Part shown: in pieces, positions 25,947 to 34,086 of the stretch
Position numbering within the stretch: position 1 is the first letter of the stretch
Layout: each line of letters starts with the position of its first letter
From: Azovibrio restrictus DSM 23866
GTDB taxonomy: Bacteria > Pseudomonadota > Gammaproteobacteria > Burkholderiales > Rhodocyclaceae
Reading direction: 5' to 3'
Assembly (NCBI RefSeq): GCF_000429665.1
Contig: NZ_AUCH01000003.1
Location: 124,001 to 188,000, forward strand
Length of the DNA: 64,000 nucleotides
Notes under the pieces: model-generated
Database searches by the model: none
Told to the model about the DNA's origin: nothing
What the model saw: the letters and a program-made list of their open reading frames with translations, nothing else
Translations under genes and position numbers: made by a program

Positions 25947-27428
25947 ATGATCTACCTGGACCGGGACGCCCAGTTGTCCCTCGTGGAACAGATGCTCAGC
26001 CAGCTGGCCGGGCTGATCCAGAACGGCCAGCTGCCGCCGGGCAGCCGCCTGCCCTCGATCCGCAAGCTGGCCAGCCAGACCGGGGTGAGCACGGCCACAG
26101 TGGTAGCCGCCTACGACCGGCTCACGGCGCGGGGGCTGATCGAGGCCCGGGCCGCCTCGGGCTATTTCGTCTGCCATCACCGGCCCCAGGCGGGACGGAT
26201 GCCCCTGCCCATCCCCCAGCGCAGCGAACTGGACGCCGTCTGGCTGATGCAGCAGCTGCTGCAGCGCCACAGCCACGTGACCGCCGTGGGCAGCGGCTTC
26301 ATGCCCGAACACTGGCTGGAGGACATGCTCTCCTCCCGCTTCCTGGCCCAGTTCGCCCGCAAGGGCAAGCGGGCCTACGCCGCCCCGGGGGCCGCCGAGG
26401 GCTATCCGCCCCTGCGCAGCCAGCTCTCCATGAAGCTGGGCCGGGCCGGCATTCCCGCGCCGCCGGAGCAGCTGCTGCTGACCTTCGGCGCCACCCAGGC
26501 CATGGACCTGATCTGCCGCAGCCTGCTCAGCCCCGGGGACACGGTGGCCGTGGAAGAACCCGCCTACTTCGGCCTGTACGCCCAGCTGCGGGCCCTGGGC
26601 ATGAAGCTGGTGGGCGTGCCGCGCCTGGAGAACGGCCCGGACCTGGCGGTGCTGGAGGAAATTTGCAGCACCTGGCGGCCCCGGCTGTTCTTCACCCAGA
26701 CCCTGCTGCACAACCCCACCGGCGGCTCCACCGACGCCAGCACCGCCTTCCGCCTGCTGGAACTGGCCCGACGCCATCAGCTACTGATCGTCGAGGACGA
26801 CGTGTATGGGGACCTGCATCCGGCCCCCAACCCCCTGCGCCTGGCCCAGGCGGACCAGCTGGAGCGGGTGATCCTGGTGGGCAGCTTCTCCAAGGTGCTG
26901 AGCCCCGCCATCCGGGTCGGCTACATCGCCGCCACCCCGGAGCTGATCCAGCTGTTTACGGAACACAAGATCCTCTCCGTGCTCAACTCCTCGGAACTGG
27001 ACGAGCGCCTGGTCTGCGAACTGCTCACCAGCGGCAGCTTCCACAAGCACCTGGAGCGGCTCCGGGCCCGGCTCTCCCACCACCGGGCCCAGGCGGTCCA
27101 GGGGCTGGCCCGGGCCGGGCTGGAGCCCCTGCAACGCTTCAACGGGGACCTGTTCATCTGGGCCCGGCTGCCCCCCGGAGTGGAGCTGCGGGTGCTGGTA
27201 GAGGACGCCCTGGAAAACGGCTTCCTGCTCACCCCCGGGGATGTGTTCTTCCTGCGCCACGCCCCGGAGCCCTGGCTGCGCTTCAATGCCGCCGCCGCCA
27301 ACGACGGCCGGCTGTTCGACTACCTGGAACAACGCCTGGGCCGCCTGGCGGCCCGCTCCCAGACCCTGCCCTCCACTCTGCCCGCTCCCCTGCCCGCCAC
27401 TCTGCCTCAAAAGGAATCCGCCCCATGA
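25947..27428 (+). CDS. MocR-type transcriptional regulator (GntR HTH fused to aminotransferase domain)
   Basis: 493-aa regulator with an N-terminal GntR winged helix (about 10-80; S-R-L-P-S-I-R-K-L-A, T-V-V-A-A-Y-D-R-L) and a fold-type I aminotransferase-like domain (about 110-480). The PLP lysine is K316 in G-S-F-S-K-V-L, preceded by H-N-P-T-G-G and E-D-D-V-Y-G-D. MocR proteins sense PLP or amino compounds and usually control a divergent neighbour. The ATG at 25947 has AAGGAG 6 bases ahead; longer in-frame starts upstream lie on the opposite strand of the DUF2917 gene. The last codons overlap the next gene (ATGA). Confidence 0.9.
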   Translation: MIYLDRDAQLSLVEQMLSQLAGLIQNGQLPPGSRLPSIRKLASQTGVSTATVVAAYDRLTARGLIEARAASGYFVCHHRPQAGRMPLPIPQRSELDAVWLMQQLLQRHSHVTAVGSGFMPEHWLEDMLSSRFLAQFARKGKRAYAAPGAAEGYPPLRSQLSMKLGRAGIPAPPEQLLLTFGATQAMDLICRSLLSPGDTVAVEEPAYFGLYAQLRALGMKLVGVPRLENGPDLAVLEEICSTWRPRLFFTQTLLHNPTGGSTDASTAFRLLELARRHQLLIVEDDVYGDLHPAPNPLRLAQADQLERVILVGSFSKVLSPAIRVGYIAATPELIQLFTEHKILSVLNSSELDERLVCELLTSGSFHKHLERLRARLSHHRAQAVQGLARAGLEPLQRFNGDLFIWARLPPGVELRVLVEDALENGFLLTPGDVFFLRHAPEPWLRFNAAAANDGRLFDYLEQRLGRLAARSQTLPSTLPAPLPATLPQKESAP

Positions 27429-27799
27429 AACCGGACGCCGACTTCGCCCGCCACTTCGCCCAGGAATGGGTGGCGGCCTGGAACGCCCACGACCTGCCGC
27501 GCATCCTGTCCCACTACCGGGTAGATTTCGAGATGCACTCCCCCCTGATCGCCCAGCTCGCCGGCGAGCCCAGCGGCTGCCTGCGCGGCCACGGGGCCGT
27601 CGGCGCCTACTGGGCCCGGGCCCTGGAGCTGCTGCCGGAGCTGCGTTTCGAACTGGTGGATGTGCTGCTGGGGGCCGACGGCCTGGTGCTCTATTACCGC
27701 AGCCCCAAGGGCTGGGCGGCGGAAAGCTTCGTCTTCGACGACCAGGGCCGGGTGGCCCAGGCCCGGGCCCATTACGCCGTGCCGCCGGCCGGCGCCTGA
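27425..27799 (+). CDS. NTF2-like / SnoaL-type small protein
   Basis: 124-aa protein of the NTF2-like fold: N-terminal W-V-A-A-W-N-A-H-D-L-P-R-I-L-S-H-Y motif, typical of SnoaL-like polyketide cyclase/steroid isomerase relatives, and an F-E-L-V-D-V-L beta strand. Function unknown. The start overlaps the stop of the MocR-type gene (ATGA), so it is translated together with it. Convergent with recD (13-base gap). Confidence 0.8.
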   Translation: MKPDADFARHFAQEWVAAWNAHDLPRILSHYRVDFEMHSPLIAQLAGEPSGCLRGHGAVGAYWARALELLPELRFELVDVLLGADGLVLYYRSPKGWAAESFVFDDQGRVAQARAHYAVPPAGA

Positions 27800-27812
27800 A
27801 CGGAACCGCGCC

Positions 27813-29582
27813 TTAGGGCAAGGCCGCAGCCTGGAACGCCGCCAGGCGATCCTCCAGACCGCCCTCCCGGCGCACCACCCGGGCGCTGGCCTGGAGCAGC
27901 AGGTCCCCCCGCCCCAGCAGCCGCACCTGACGCCGGGCCCGGGTGACGGCGGTGTAGACCAGTTCCCGGCTCAGCAGGGGACTGTCCCGCTCCGGCAGCA
28001 CCAGGGCCACGGCGTCGAATTCCGAACCCTGGGATTTGTGCACCGTCATGGCAAAAGCCGGCTCCCAGGCGGGCAGCCGCCCCGGCGACAGGCGCCGGTA
28101 GCCCCCCTGGCCGTCGGCAAACCACGCCCCCAGCCCCTGGGCGTCTTCCAGCACCAGGCCGATGTCCCCGTTGAAGAGGCGGGTGCCCGGGTCGTTACGG
28201 CGGATCATCAGCGGCAGGCCCGCGTGGAGGCCCGTGGGACTGGCCCCGCCCGGGCCCCGGAAGGCCGCGGCCAGGCGGTTGTTCACCCCTTCCACCCCCC
28301 GCTCCCCCTGGCGGGTGGCGCAGAGCACCCGGAAGGTCTCGAAGGCGGCGAACAGGGGCGCCGGATCATGGCGGCCCTGGTGCCAGGCGGCCAGGGCCTG
28401 GCGATAGGGAGCGTAGCCCGCCTCCAGCAGGGCGTACTCGGCCCCGTCCAGGCTGCGGCCGCTGCTTTCCTGGTGCAGCAATTCGCCCCCCGCGGCAAAA
28501 CAGGCCAGGGCCTCCCGCCCCTGCCCGGCGACCAGGGCCCGGGCCAGGCGCCCCAGGGGGGAATCGCCGGCGAAGCGGTGGCTGCGGCTGAGGCCCACGG
28601 CGGCATCCCCCAGGGGACCGGGAACGGCGGTCCATGGAGTCGTCTCCAGCACCTCCGGAGCCCAGCCGCACAGATCGGCCAGCTGGGCCCGGAAGGCGGG
28701 AGCCAGGGCAGCGCTCCCGGCCAGCACGGCGAACACGGCCCCGGCCTCCACCGCCTGCAGCTGGTGCGGATCGCCCAGCAGGATCAACCGGGTCCCGGCC
28801 GGCAGGGCTTCACAGAGCTGCAGGGCCAGGCCCAGGTCGAGCATGGAAGCCTCATCCACCACCAGCACATCCAGCCCCAGGGGGTTGCCCCCATGGTGAC
28901 GGGGCGCCTCCCCCTCCGGCCCCAGACCCAGGAGGCGATGCAGGGTGCCGGCCTCCCGGGGCAGCCGGGCGGCAATGTCAGGCGGCAGTTCGGCGGCCCG
29001 GGCGGCCAGGGATTCCTGCAGCCGGGCCGCGGCCTTGCCGGTGGGTGCGGCCAGAGCGATGCGGCTGTCGGGGGCGTCGGCCAGCAGGCAGGCGAGCAGG
29101 CGCGCCACGGTGGTGGTCTTGCCGGTCCCCGGGCCGCCGCTGATCACCGCCAGGCGCCGGCACAGGGCCAGGGCCACGGCGAGCTGCTGGCCGTCCCCGG
29201 GGGGGGCGGCGAACAGCTGGCGCAACAGGGCCCGGGCCGCGGGCCCCGGCGGGGCCGGCAGATCCTGGTGACGCCGCACCAGGGAGCGGGCCAGGCGCAC
29301 TTCGGCGGCGTAGTTGCGGGCCAGGTAGAGGCGCCCTTCCCCATCCAGCACCAGGGGTTGGCCCTGCTCCGGCGGCCCGGCCACCCCGGAGGCCAGCAGG
29401 GCTTCCCGGTCCGGTGCCGTTTCTTCCGGCCCCAGGCAGACATGGCCGCCGGCCTCGGCCTGGACCAGGGCCAGGCCGGCCCGGCCCGCCGCCTGCTGGG
29501 CTTCCGGCCCGGCGCCCAGCTGCCGGGACCAGCGCCGGCACTGGTCGGCAAAGGCCAGGGCGAGGAGATTCTCGCCGGACAT
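27813..29582 (-). CDS. recD: RecD-type exodeoxyribonuclease V alpha subunit
   Basis: 589-aa SF1B helicase of the RecD1 type. Motif I S-G-G-P-G-T-G-K-T-T-T near residue 155, motif II V-V-D-E-A-S-M, motif III L-L-G-D-P-H-Q-L-Q-A-V, motif V T-V-H-K-S-Q-G-S-E-F-D and motif VI Y-T-A-V-T-R-A-R are all intact. Length is near E. coli RecD (608 aa) and too short for RecD2. The ATG shares one base with the pyk stop (TGATG on the minus strand), so it is coupled to pyruvate kinase, not to recB/recC, which are not in this window. Longer in-frame starts lie inside pyk. Confidence 0.92.
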   Translation of the reverse strand: MSGENLLALAFADQCRRWSRQLGAGPEAQQAAGRAGLALVQAEAGGHVCLGPEETAPDREALLASGVAGPPEQGQPLVLDGEGRLYLARNYAAEVRLARSLVRRHQDLPAPPGPAARALLRQLFAAPPGDGQQLAVALALCRRLAVISGGPGTGKTTTVARLLACLLADAPDSRIALAAPTGKAAARLQESLAARAAELPPDIAARLPREAGTLHRLLGLGPEGEAPRHHGGNPLGLDVLVVDEASMLDLGLALQLCEALPAGTRLILLGDPHQLQAVEAGAVFAVLAGSAALAPAFRAQLADLCGWAPEVLETTPWTAVPGPLGDAAVGLSRSHRFAGDSPLGRLARALVAGQGREALACFAAGGELLHQESSGRSLDGAEYALLEAGYAPYRQALAAWHQGRHDPAPLFAAFETFRVLCATRQGERGVEGVNNRLAAAFRGPGGASPTGLHAGLPLMIRRNDPGTRLFNGDIGLVLEDAQGLGAWFADGQGGYRRLSPGRLPAWEPAFAMTVHKSQGSEFDAVALVLPERDSPLLSRELVYTAVTRARRQVRLLGRGDLLLQASARVVRREGGLEDRLAAFQAAALP

Positions 29583-31015
29583 CAGGGACGCGGGTGTTCC
29601 CCGACCCGGACGATCTTCAGGGTATTGGTGCCACCCACGGAACCGATGGGCTCGCCGATGGTGAGCACGATCAGATCCCCCTTCTCCACCACCCCCTGGT
29701 CGATCAGCAGCTGCTCGGCCTCCCACAGCAGCTGATCCCGATCCGTGTGCTGCTGGCTCATGAGCAGGGGATAGACCTCCTTGTAGAGCACCATGGTGCC
29801 CATGGCCTTGCTGTCCGGCGTCAGGGCATAGATGGGCACGCCGCAGTTGAGGCGGCTCATCCACAGGGCGGTGGAGCCGGACTGGGTCAGGGCGGCGATG
29901 GCCTTCACCTTGAGATGGTGGGCGGTCCAGATGGCGGCCATGGCGATGGACTGGTCGATGCGGGTGAACACCCGGTTGAGCATTTCCCGGTCCAGGGTCA
30001 CCTCGGCGGAACGCTCGGCCTCCAGACAGACCCGGGCCATGGATTCCACGGTTTCCACCGGGTAGTTGCCGCTCGCGGTCTCGGCCGAGAGCATCACCGC
30101 GTCGGTGCCGTCCAGCACCGCGTTGGCCACGTCGGAGACCTCGGCCCGGGTGGGCACCGGGGAATGGATCATGGATTCCATCATCTGGGTGGCGGTGATG
30201 GTGATCTTGTTCTTGTCCCGGGCGGCCCGGATCATCTTCTTCTGCAGGGCCGGCACGGCCGCGTCCCCCACCTCCACGGCCAGGTCGCCCCGGGCCACCA
30301 TGATGCCGTCGGAGGCATCCAGGATTTCCTCCAGGTTGGCCACCGCCTCGGTGCGCTCGATCTTGGCGATCAGGCAGGCGTGGCTGCCCGCAGCCCGCAG
30401 CAACTGCCGGGCCATGTACATGTCGGCGGCGCTCTTGGGAAAGGAGACCGCCACGAAATCCACTTCCAGGGCGGCGGCGGTCTTGATGTCGTCCATGTCC
30501 TTGGCGGTCAGGGCCGGAGCCGTGAGCCCGCCCCCCTGGCGGTTGATGCCCTTGTTGTTGGAAAGCACCCCGCCCTGGAGCACCCGGGTCTGGATTTCCG
30601 AGCCCCGCACCCGCTCCACCTGCAGCTTCAGACGGCCATCGTCCAGGAGCAGGATGTCACCGGGCACCACGTCCCGGGGCAGGTCCTTGTAATCCAGGCC
30701 CACCTTGTCCTGGTTGCCCAGGGGGCAGGCGGCGTCGAGGCTGAAGGCCGCCCCGTTCTCCAGGGTGATGCGACCTTCCTCGAACTTGCCGACCCGGATC
30801 TTGGGTCCCTGCAGGTCGGCCAGGATGCCCACGGGCCGGCCGATCCGGGCAGCGGCCTCGCGGATGGCCCCGGCCCGGGCCATGTGGTCCCCGGCCGTGC
30901 CGTGGGAAAAATTCATGCGCACCACGTCCACGCCAGCCTGCACCAGCCGTTCCAGGACGGCAGGTTCGGAGGAGGCGGGCCCCAGGGTGGCGACGATCTT
31001 GGTATGACGGCTCAT
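29582..31015 (-). CDS. pyk: Pyruvate kinase
   Basis: 477-aa glycolytic enzyme transferring phosphate from PEP to ADP. Conserved blocks include M-N-F-S-H-G, D-L-Q-G-P-K-I-R, the catalytic-lysine segment I-A-K-I-E-R-T-E-A, M-V-A-R-G-D-L-A-V-E and M-L-S-A-E-T-A-S-G. ATG 31015 gives the classical start M-S-R-H-T-K-I-V-A-T-L-G-P and has AAGGGAG about 10 bases ahead; the frame extends further upstream but into the intergenic region. The stop overlaps the recD start. Confidence 0.97.
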   Translation of the reverse strand: MSRHTKIVATLGPASSEPAVLERLVQAGVDVVRMNFSHGTAGDHMARAGAIREAAARIGRPVGILADLQGPKIRVGKFEEGRITLENGAAFSLDAACPLGNQDKVGLDYKDLPRDVVPGDILLLDDGRLKLQVERVRGSEIQTRVLQGGVLSNNKGINRQGGGLTAPALTAKDMDDIKTAAALEVDFVAVSFPKSAADMYMARQLLRAAGSHACLIAKIERTEAVANLEEILDASDGIMVARGDLAVEVGDAAVPALQKKMIRAARDKNKITITATQMMESMIHSPVPTRAEVSDVANAVLDGTDAVMLSAETASGNYPVETVESMARVCLEAERSAEVTLDREMLNRVFTRIDQSIAMAAIWTAHHLKVKAIAALTQSGSTALWMSRLNCGVPIYALTPDSKAMGTMVLYKEVYPLLMSQQHTDRDQLLWEAEQLLIDQGVVEKGDLIVLTIGEPIGSVGGTNTLKIVRVGEHPRP

Positions 31016-31074
31016 CTGCTTGCATCTCCCTTGTTGTACCGCCCCCGGTCCGGGAACGGCGGCTTGATTCATCC

Positions 31075-31237
31075 TTAAAACCTCAGTTAAACCACAGAGG
31101 CACAGAGACGCCGAGGAAAAACAAAGACTTGTCCTGGAAGGCCAGGTCACTTTCCAGGTGAGCGCAGAAGATAATGCAAGCCATTGTTTTTTTGAACTTC
31201 TCTGTGTCTTTGTATCTATGTAGTGAGGTTTTTAGGT
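31075..31237. repeat. MITE-like imperfect palindrome between pyk and yceH
   Basis: A roughly 160-bp AT-rich segment whose two ends are imperfect inverted repeats. The left side reads TAAAACCTCA followed by an ACCACAGAGGCACAGAGA stretch; the reverse complement of the right side reads TAAAAACCTCA followed by GACACAGAGA, and the pairing continues to ACAAAGACTTG against ACAATGGCTTG. The CACAGAG-type core resembles intergenic repeats I know from many bacterial genomes. It has no coding capacity and ends right at the yceH stop. Most likely a nonautonomous palindromic element, possibly also acting as a transcript-end structure for yceH. Confidence 0.65.
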
Positions 31238-31873
31238 TCATTCCCCCCGGGCCAGCAGCTGCTGCACCAGGTGCTCCAGTTCGGCGACCCGGTTTTCCAG
31301 GGTCTGTACCCGGGCTTCCAGCCCACCGGCTGAGGGCGCAGCGGCGGGCAGCGGCGCGCTCACGTCCACCGGGCCGCAGAGCAGGTGCATCCAGCGCTGC
31401 TCCCGGGCGCCGGGCTGGCGGGGCAGTTTCACGGCCAGGGGACATTCCCGGCCGGCCAGCTCTTCCAGATAGGCTTCCACGGCCGAAGCATCGGCAAAGC
31501 TGTGCAGGCGCTCGCAATTGGCGCGCAGCTCGCTGGCCGTCTGGGGCCCGCGCAGGGCCAGCACCGCCAGGAGCGGCACCATGGGCCCGGGCAGCCCGTA
31601 GGTCTTGCCGAAATTGTGGGCATAACGCAGCACCCGCCCCGAAGCTCCGTAGGTTTCCAGCACCAGATTGCGGCTGCGCAGGGCCTCCAGGGCCTCCTGC
31701 ACCTCACTCTCCTTGAGGCTCAGGACCGGGTCCCGGGAGGTTTTCTGGTTGCAGCCGGCGGTGAGGCTGTTCACGGTGAGGGGATAGACATCGGGGGTGG
31801 TGCGTTCCTTCTCGATCAGGACACCCAGGATGCGGGCTTCGATCAGGCTCAGGTCGGGGAGGGTTGCGCTCAT
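31238..31873 (-). CDS. yceH: YceH family protein (DUF480)
   Basis: 211-aa YceH-type protein with two winged-helix units: N-terminal L-S-L-I-E-A-R-I-L-G-V-L-I-E-K-E-R-T-T-P and Y-P-L-T-V-N-S-L-T, central N-L-V and G-R-V-L-R-Y-A-H-N, and a C-terminal coiled coil (L-E-A-R-V-Q-T-L-E-N-R-V-A-E-L-E). Function is unknown; the fold suggests DNA binding. Length equals that of E. coli YceH within a few residues. AAAAGG precedes the ATG. The 3' end abuts the MITE-like repeat. Confidence 0.9.
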   Translation of the reverse strand: MSATLPDLSLIEARILGVLIEKERTTPDVYPLTVNSLTAGCNQKTSRDPVLSLKESEVQEALEALRSRNLVLETYGASGRVLRYAHNFGKTYGLPGPMVPLLAVLALRGPQTASELRANCERLHSFADASAVEAYLEELAGRECPLAVKLPRQPGAREQRWMHLLCGPVDVSAPLPAAAPSAGGLEARVQTLENRVAELEHLVQQLLARGE

Positions 31874-31954
31874 GTAAGGCCTTTTCCGGATGAAGCCTCA
31901 ATTAGAGCAGATTTCCGCTCCCCCCGGCGGAGGGGAAGACCGGCTGGAGCCCTT

Positions 31955-32821
31955 TCAGGGCGGGTTGAGGATGGCCTCGGCGAACTGTGCCATCAGGGCT
32001 TCGGGGAAGTCGTGGCCCATGCCTGGTATCAGGCGCAGCCGGGCGCCGGGGATGGCGGCGGCCGTATCCCGGCCGCAAGCAACGGGGATCAGCGGGTCCG
32101 CCTCCCCATGCAAGACCGTGGCGGGCAGCCGCAGCCGGGCCAGCAGGGGACGCCGGTCACCGCCCCGGAGCAAAGCCGCCAGCTGCCGGGCCACGCCGGA
32201 GGGATGGAAGCTGCGCCGGTATTCGGCGGCGAACATGGCGCGCAGCTCCGCTTCCGGGGTGGGATAGCCCGGGCTCATCAGCACCCGCTGACGGGCCAGG
32301 GCATCCTCCACCACGGCGGCCTCGTCCCGGGACTCGGGCAGGGGCGCGCACAGGGCCCGCTGGGCAGCCGGCGTGGGCGGCGGCAGGGCCGGGTTGCCGC
32401 TGGAAGACATGATGGAGGTGAGGGACAGGCAGCGCTCCGGATGCCGGGCGGCCAGGAGCTGGGCCACCATGCCGCCCATGGAGGCGCCCACCACGTGGGC
32501 CCGGGTAATGGCGAGGGCATCCAGCAGGGCCAGGGCATCGGCCGCCAGGTCGTCCAGGCCGTAGGGCACCGGCACCGCTTCGCCCCGCAGCAGGGCCCCG
32601 AGCCGGGGACGCCCCAGGTGGTCGAGCTTGCTGGAGAGCCCCACGTCCCGATTGTCGAAACGGATCACCTGGCAGCCGGCATCCACCAGGGCTTGCACCA
32701 GGGACAGGGGCCAGCGGGTGAGCGGCGTACCCAGGCCCTGGATCAGCAGGACGGCCGGCGCCGCCGGAGGGCCGAAGCGCTCCACTTCCAGTTGCAGCGG
32801 ACCGATATGCACCAGGCTCAC
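31955..32821 (-). CDS. Alpha/beta hydrolase
   Basis: 288-aa alpha/beta hydrolase with Q-G-L-G-T-P-L-T-R-W (oxyanion region), D-N-R-D-V-G-L-S, nucleophile G-A-S-M-G-G, acid H-G-E-A-D-P-L and base G-M-G-H-D-F: a complete Ser-Asp-His triad. Resembles the esterase/haloperoxidase-like family (e.g. hydrolases annotated as aclacinomycin methylesterase-like). Substrate unknown. The start is GTG with AGGGAG ahead. Lies between yceH and pgk, downstream of the pgk terminator. Confidence 0.85.
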   Translation of the reverse strand: MSLVHIGPLQLEVERFGPPAAPAVLLIQGLGTPLTRWPLSLVQALVDAGCQVIRFDNRDVGLSSKLDHLGRPRLGALLRGEAVPVPYGLDDLAADALALLDALAITRAHVVGASMGGMVAQLLAARHPERCLSLTSIMSSSGNPALPPPTPAAQRALCAPLPESRDEAAVVEDALARQRVLMSPGYPTPEAELRAMFAAEYRRSFHPSGVARQLAALLRGGDRRPLLARLRLPATVLHGEADPLIPVACGRDTAAAIPGARLRLIPGMGHDFPEALMAQFAEAILNPP

Positions 32822-32835
32822 GGGAACTCCCTATG

Positions 32836-32870
32836 AAAAAGGGGCGCTGCGGCTCTGGCCCGGCGCCCCT
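32836..32870 (-). terminator. Intrinsic terminator after pgk
   Basis: Read on the minus strand, AGGGGCGC pairs with GCGCCCCT and is followed by TTTT. It lies 20 bases after the pgk stop and before the hydrolase gene. Confidence 0.85.
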
Positions 32871-32888
32871 TGTCCCATGCGACGCAAC

Positions 32889-34073
32889 TCAGCCCTGGTA
32901 GCGGGCTTCCAGGGCGGCGATGGCGGGCAGGGTCTTGCCTTCCAGGAATTCCAGGAAGGCGCCGCCGCCGGTGGAGATGTAACCCACGTCGTCGGCGATG
33001 TGGAACTTGGCGATGGCCGCCAGGGTGTCGCCACCGCCGGCGATGGAGAAGGCTTCCGAGTGGGCGATGGCGGAGGCCAGCATCTTGGTGCCGCCGGCGA
33101 ACTGGGCGTGCTCGAAGACGCCCACGGGGCCGTTCCAGACGATGGTGCCGGCATTGGCGATGATCTCGGCCAGCTTCACGGCGCTCTTGGGGCCCACGTC
33201 CAGGATGCGGTCATGGGCGGAGACGTCGTCTACGGAAATCTTGTTGGCTCGGGCCAGGGCGGAAACTTCGTCGGCCACCACCACGTCGGTGGGCAGGGGC
33301 ACTTCGGCGCCGCGCTGCTTCATCATGTCCATGATGGCGTGGGCTTCCTTGACCAGGTCGGGCTCGGCCAGGGATTCGCCGATGCGCTTGCCGGAGGCGA
33401 GCAGGAAGGTGTTGGCGATGCCGCCGCCGACGATCAGCTGGTCCACCTTCTCGGCCAGGGACTTGAGGATGGTCAGCTTGGAGGACACCTTGGCGCCGCC
33501 GACAATAGCCACCAGGGGACGCTTGGGGTTGTGCAGGGCCTTGCCCAGGGCGTCGATCTCGCCTCCCATCAGGATGCCGGCGCAGGCCACCGGAGCGAAC
33601 TGGGCGATGCCGTGGGTGGTGGCCTCGGCCCGGTGGGCGGTGCCAAAGGCGTCATTGACATAGACGTCGCAGAGGGCGGCCATCTTCTTCGCCAGTTCCT
33701 CGTTGTTTTTCTTTTCCCCCTTGTTGCAGCGGCAGTTTTCCAGCAGCACCACTTCGCCGGGCTTCACCTCGAAACCGCCGTCCACCCAGTTCTGCACCAG
33801 GCGCACCGGCTTCTTGAGCAGCTGCCCGAGGCGCACGGCCACCGGGGCCAGGGTGTCATCGGGGCCGACTTCGCCCTCGGTGGGACGGCCCAGGTGGGAG
33901 GTGACCATCACCGCGGCGCCCTTGTCCAGGCAGTACTGGATGGAAGGCAGGGAGGCCTTGATGCGGGTATCTTCGGTGATGTTGCCGGCTTCGTCCTGGG
34001 GCACGTTCAGGTCGGCACGGATGAAGACGCGCTTGCCGGCCACGTCCAGGTCGGTGAGTTTCTTGACTTGCAT
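32889..34073 (-). CDS. pgk: Phosphoglycerate kinase
   Basis: 394-aa enzyme making ATP and 3-phosphoglycerate from 1,3-bisphosphoglycerate. R-A-D-L-N-V-P, S-H-L-G-R-P, V-N-D-A-F-G-T-A-H-R, G-G-A-K-V-S-S-K and the nucleotide loop S-T-G-G-G-A are all present. AGGAGA precedes the ATG. It starts 13 bases after the epd stop, an epd-pgk pair as in E. coli, and is followed by a clear terminator. Confidence 0.98.
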   Translation of the reverse strand: MQVKKLTDLDVAGKRVFIRADLNVPQDEAGNITEDTRIKASLPSIQYCLDKGAAVMVTSHLGRPTEGEVGPDDTLAPVAVRLGQLLKKPVRLVQNWVDGGFEVKPGEVVLLENCRCNKGEKKNNEELAKKMAALCDVYVNDAFGTAHRAEATTHGIAQFAPVACAGILMGGEIDALGKALHNPKRPLVAIVGGAKVSSKLTILKSLAEKVDQLIVGGGIANTFLLASGKRIGESLAEPDLVKEAHAIMDMMKQRGAEVPLPTDVVVADEVSALARANKISVDDVSAHDRILDVGPKSAVKLAEIIANAGTIVWNGPVGVFEHAQFAGGTKMLASAIAHSEAFSIAGGGDTLAAIAKFHIADDVGYISTGGGAFLEFLEGKTLPAIAALEARYQG

Positions 34074-34086
34074 GGAAAGTCTCCTG

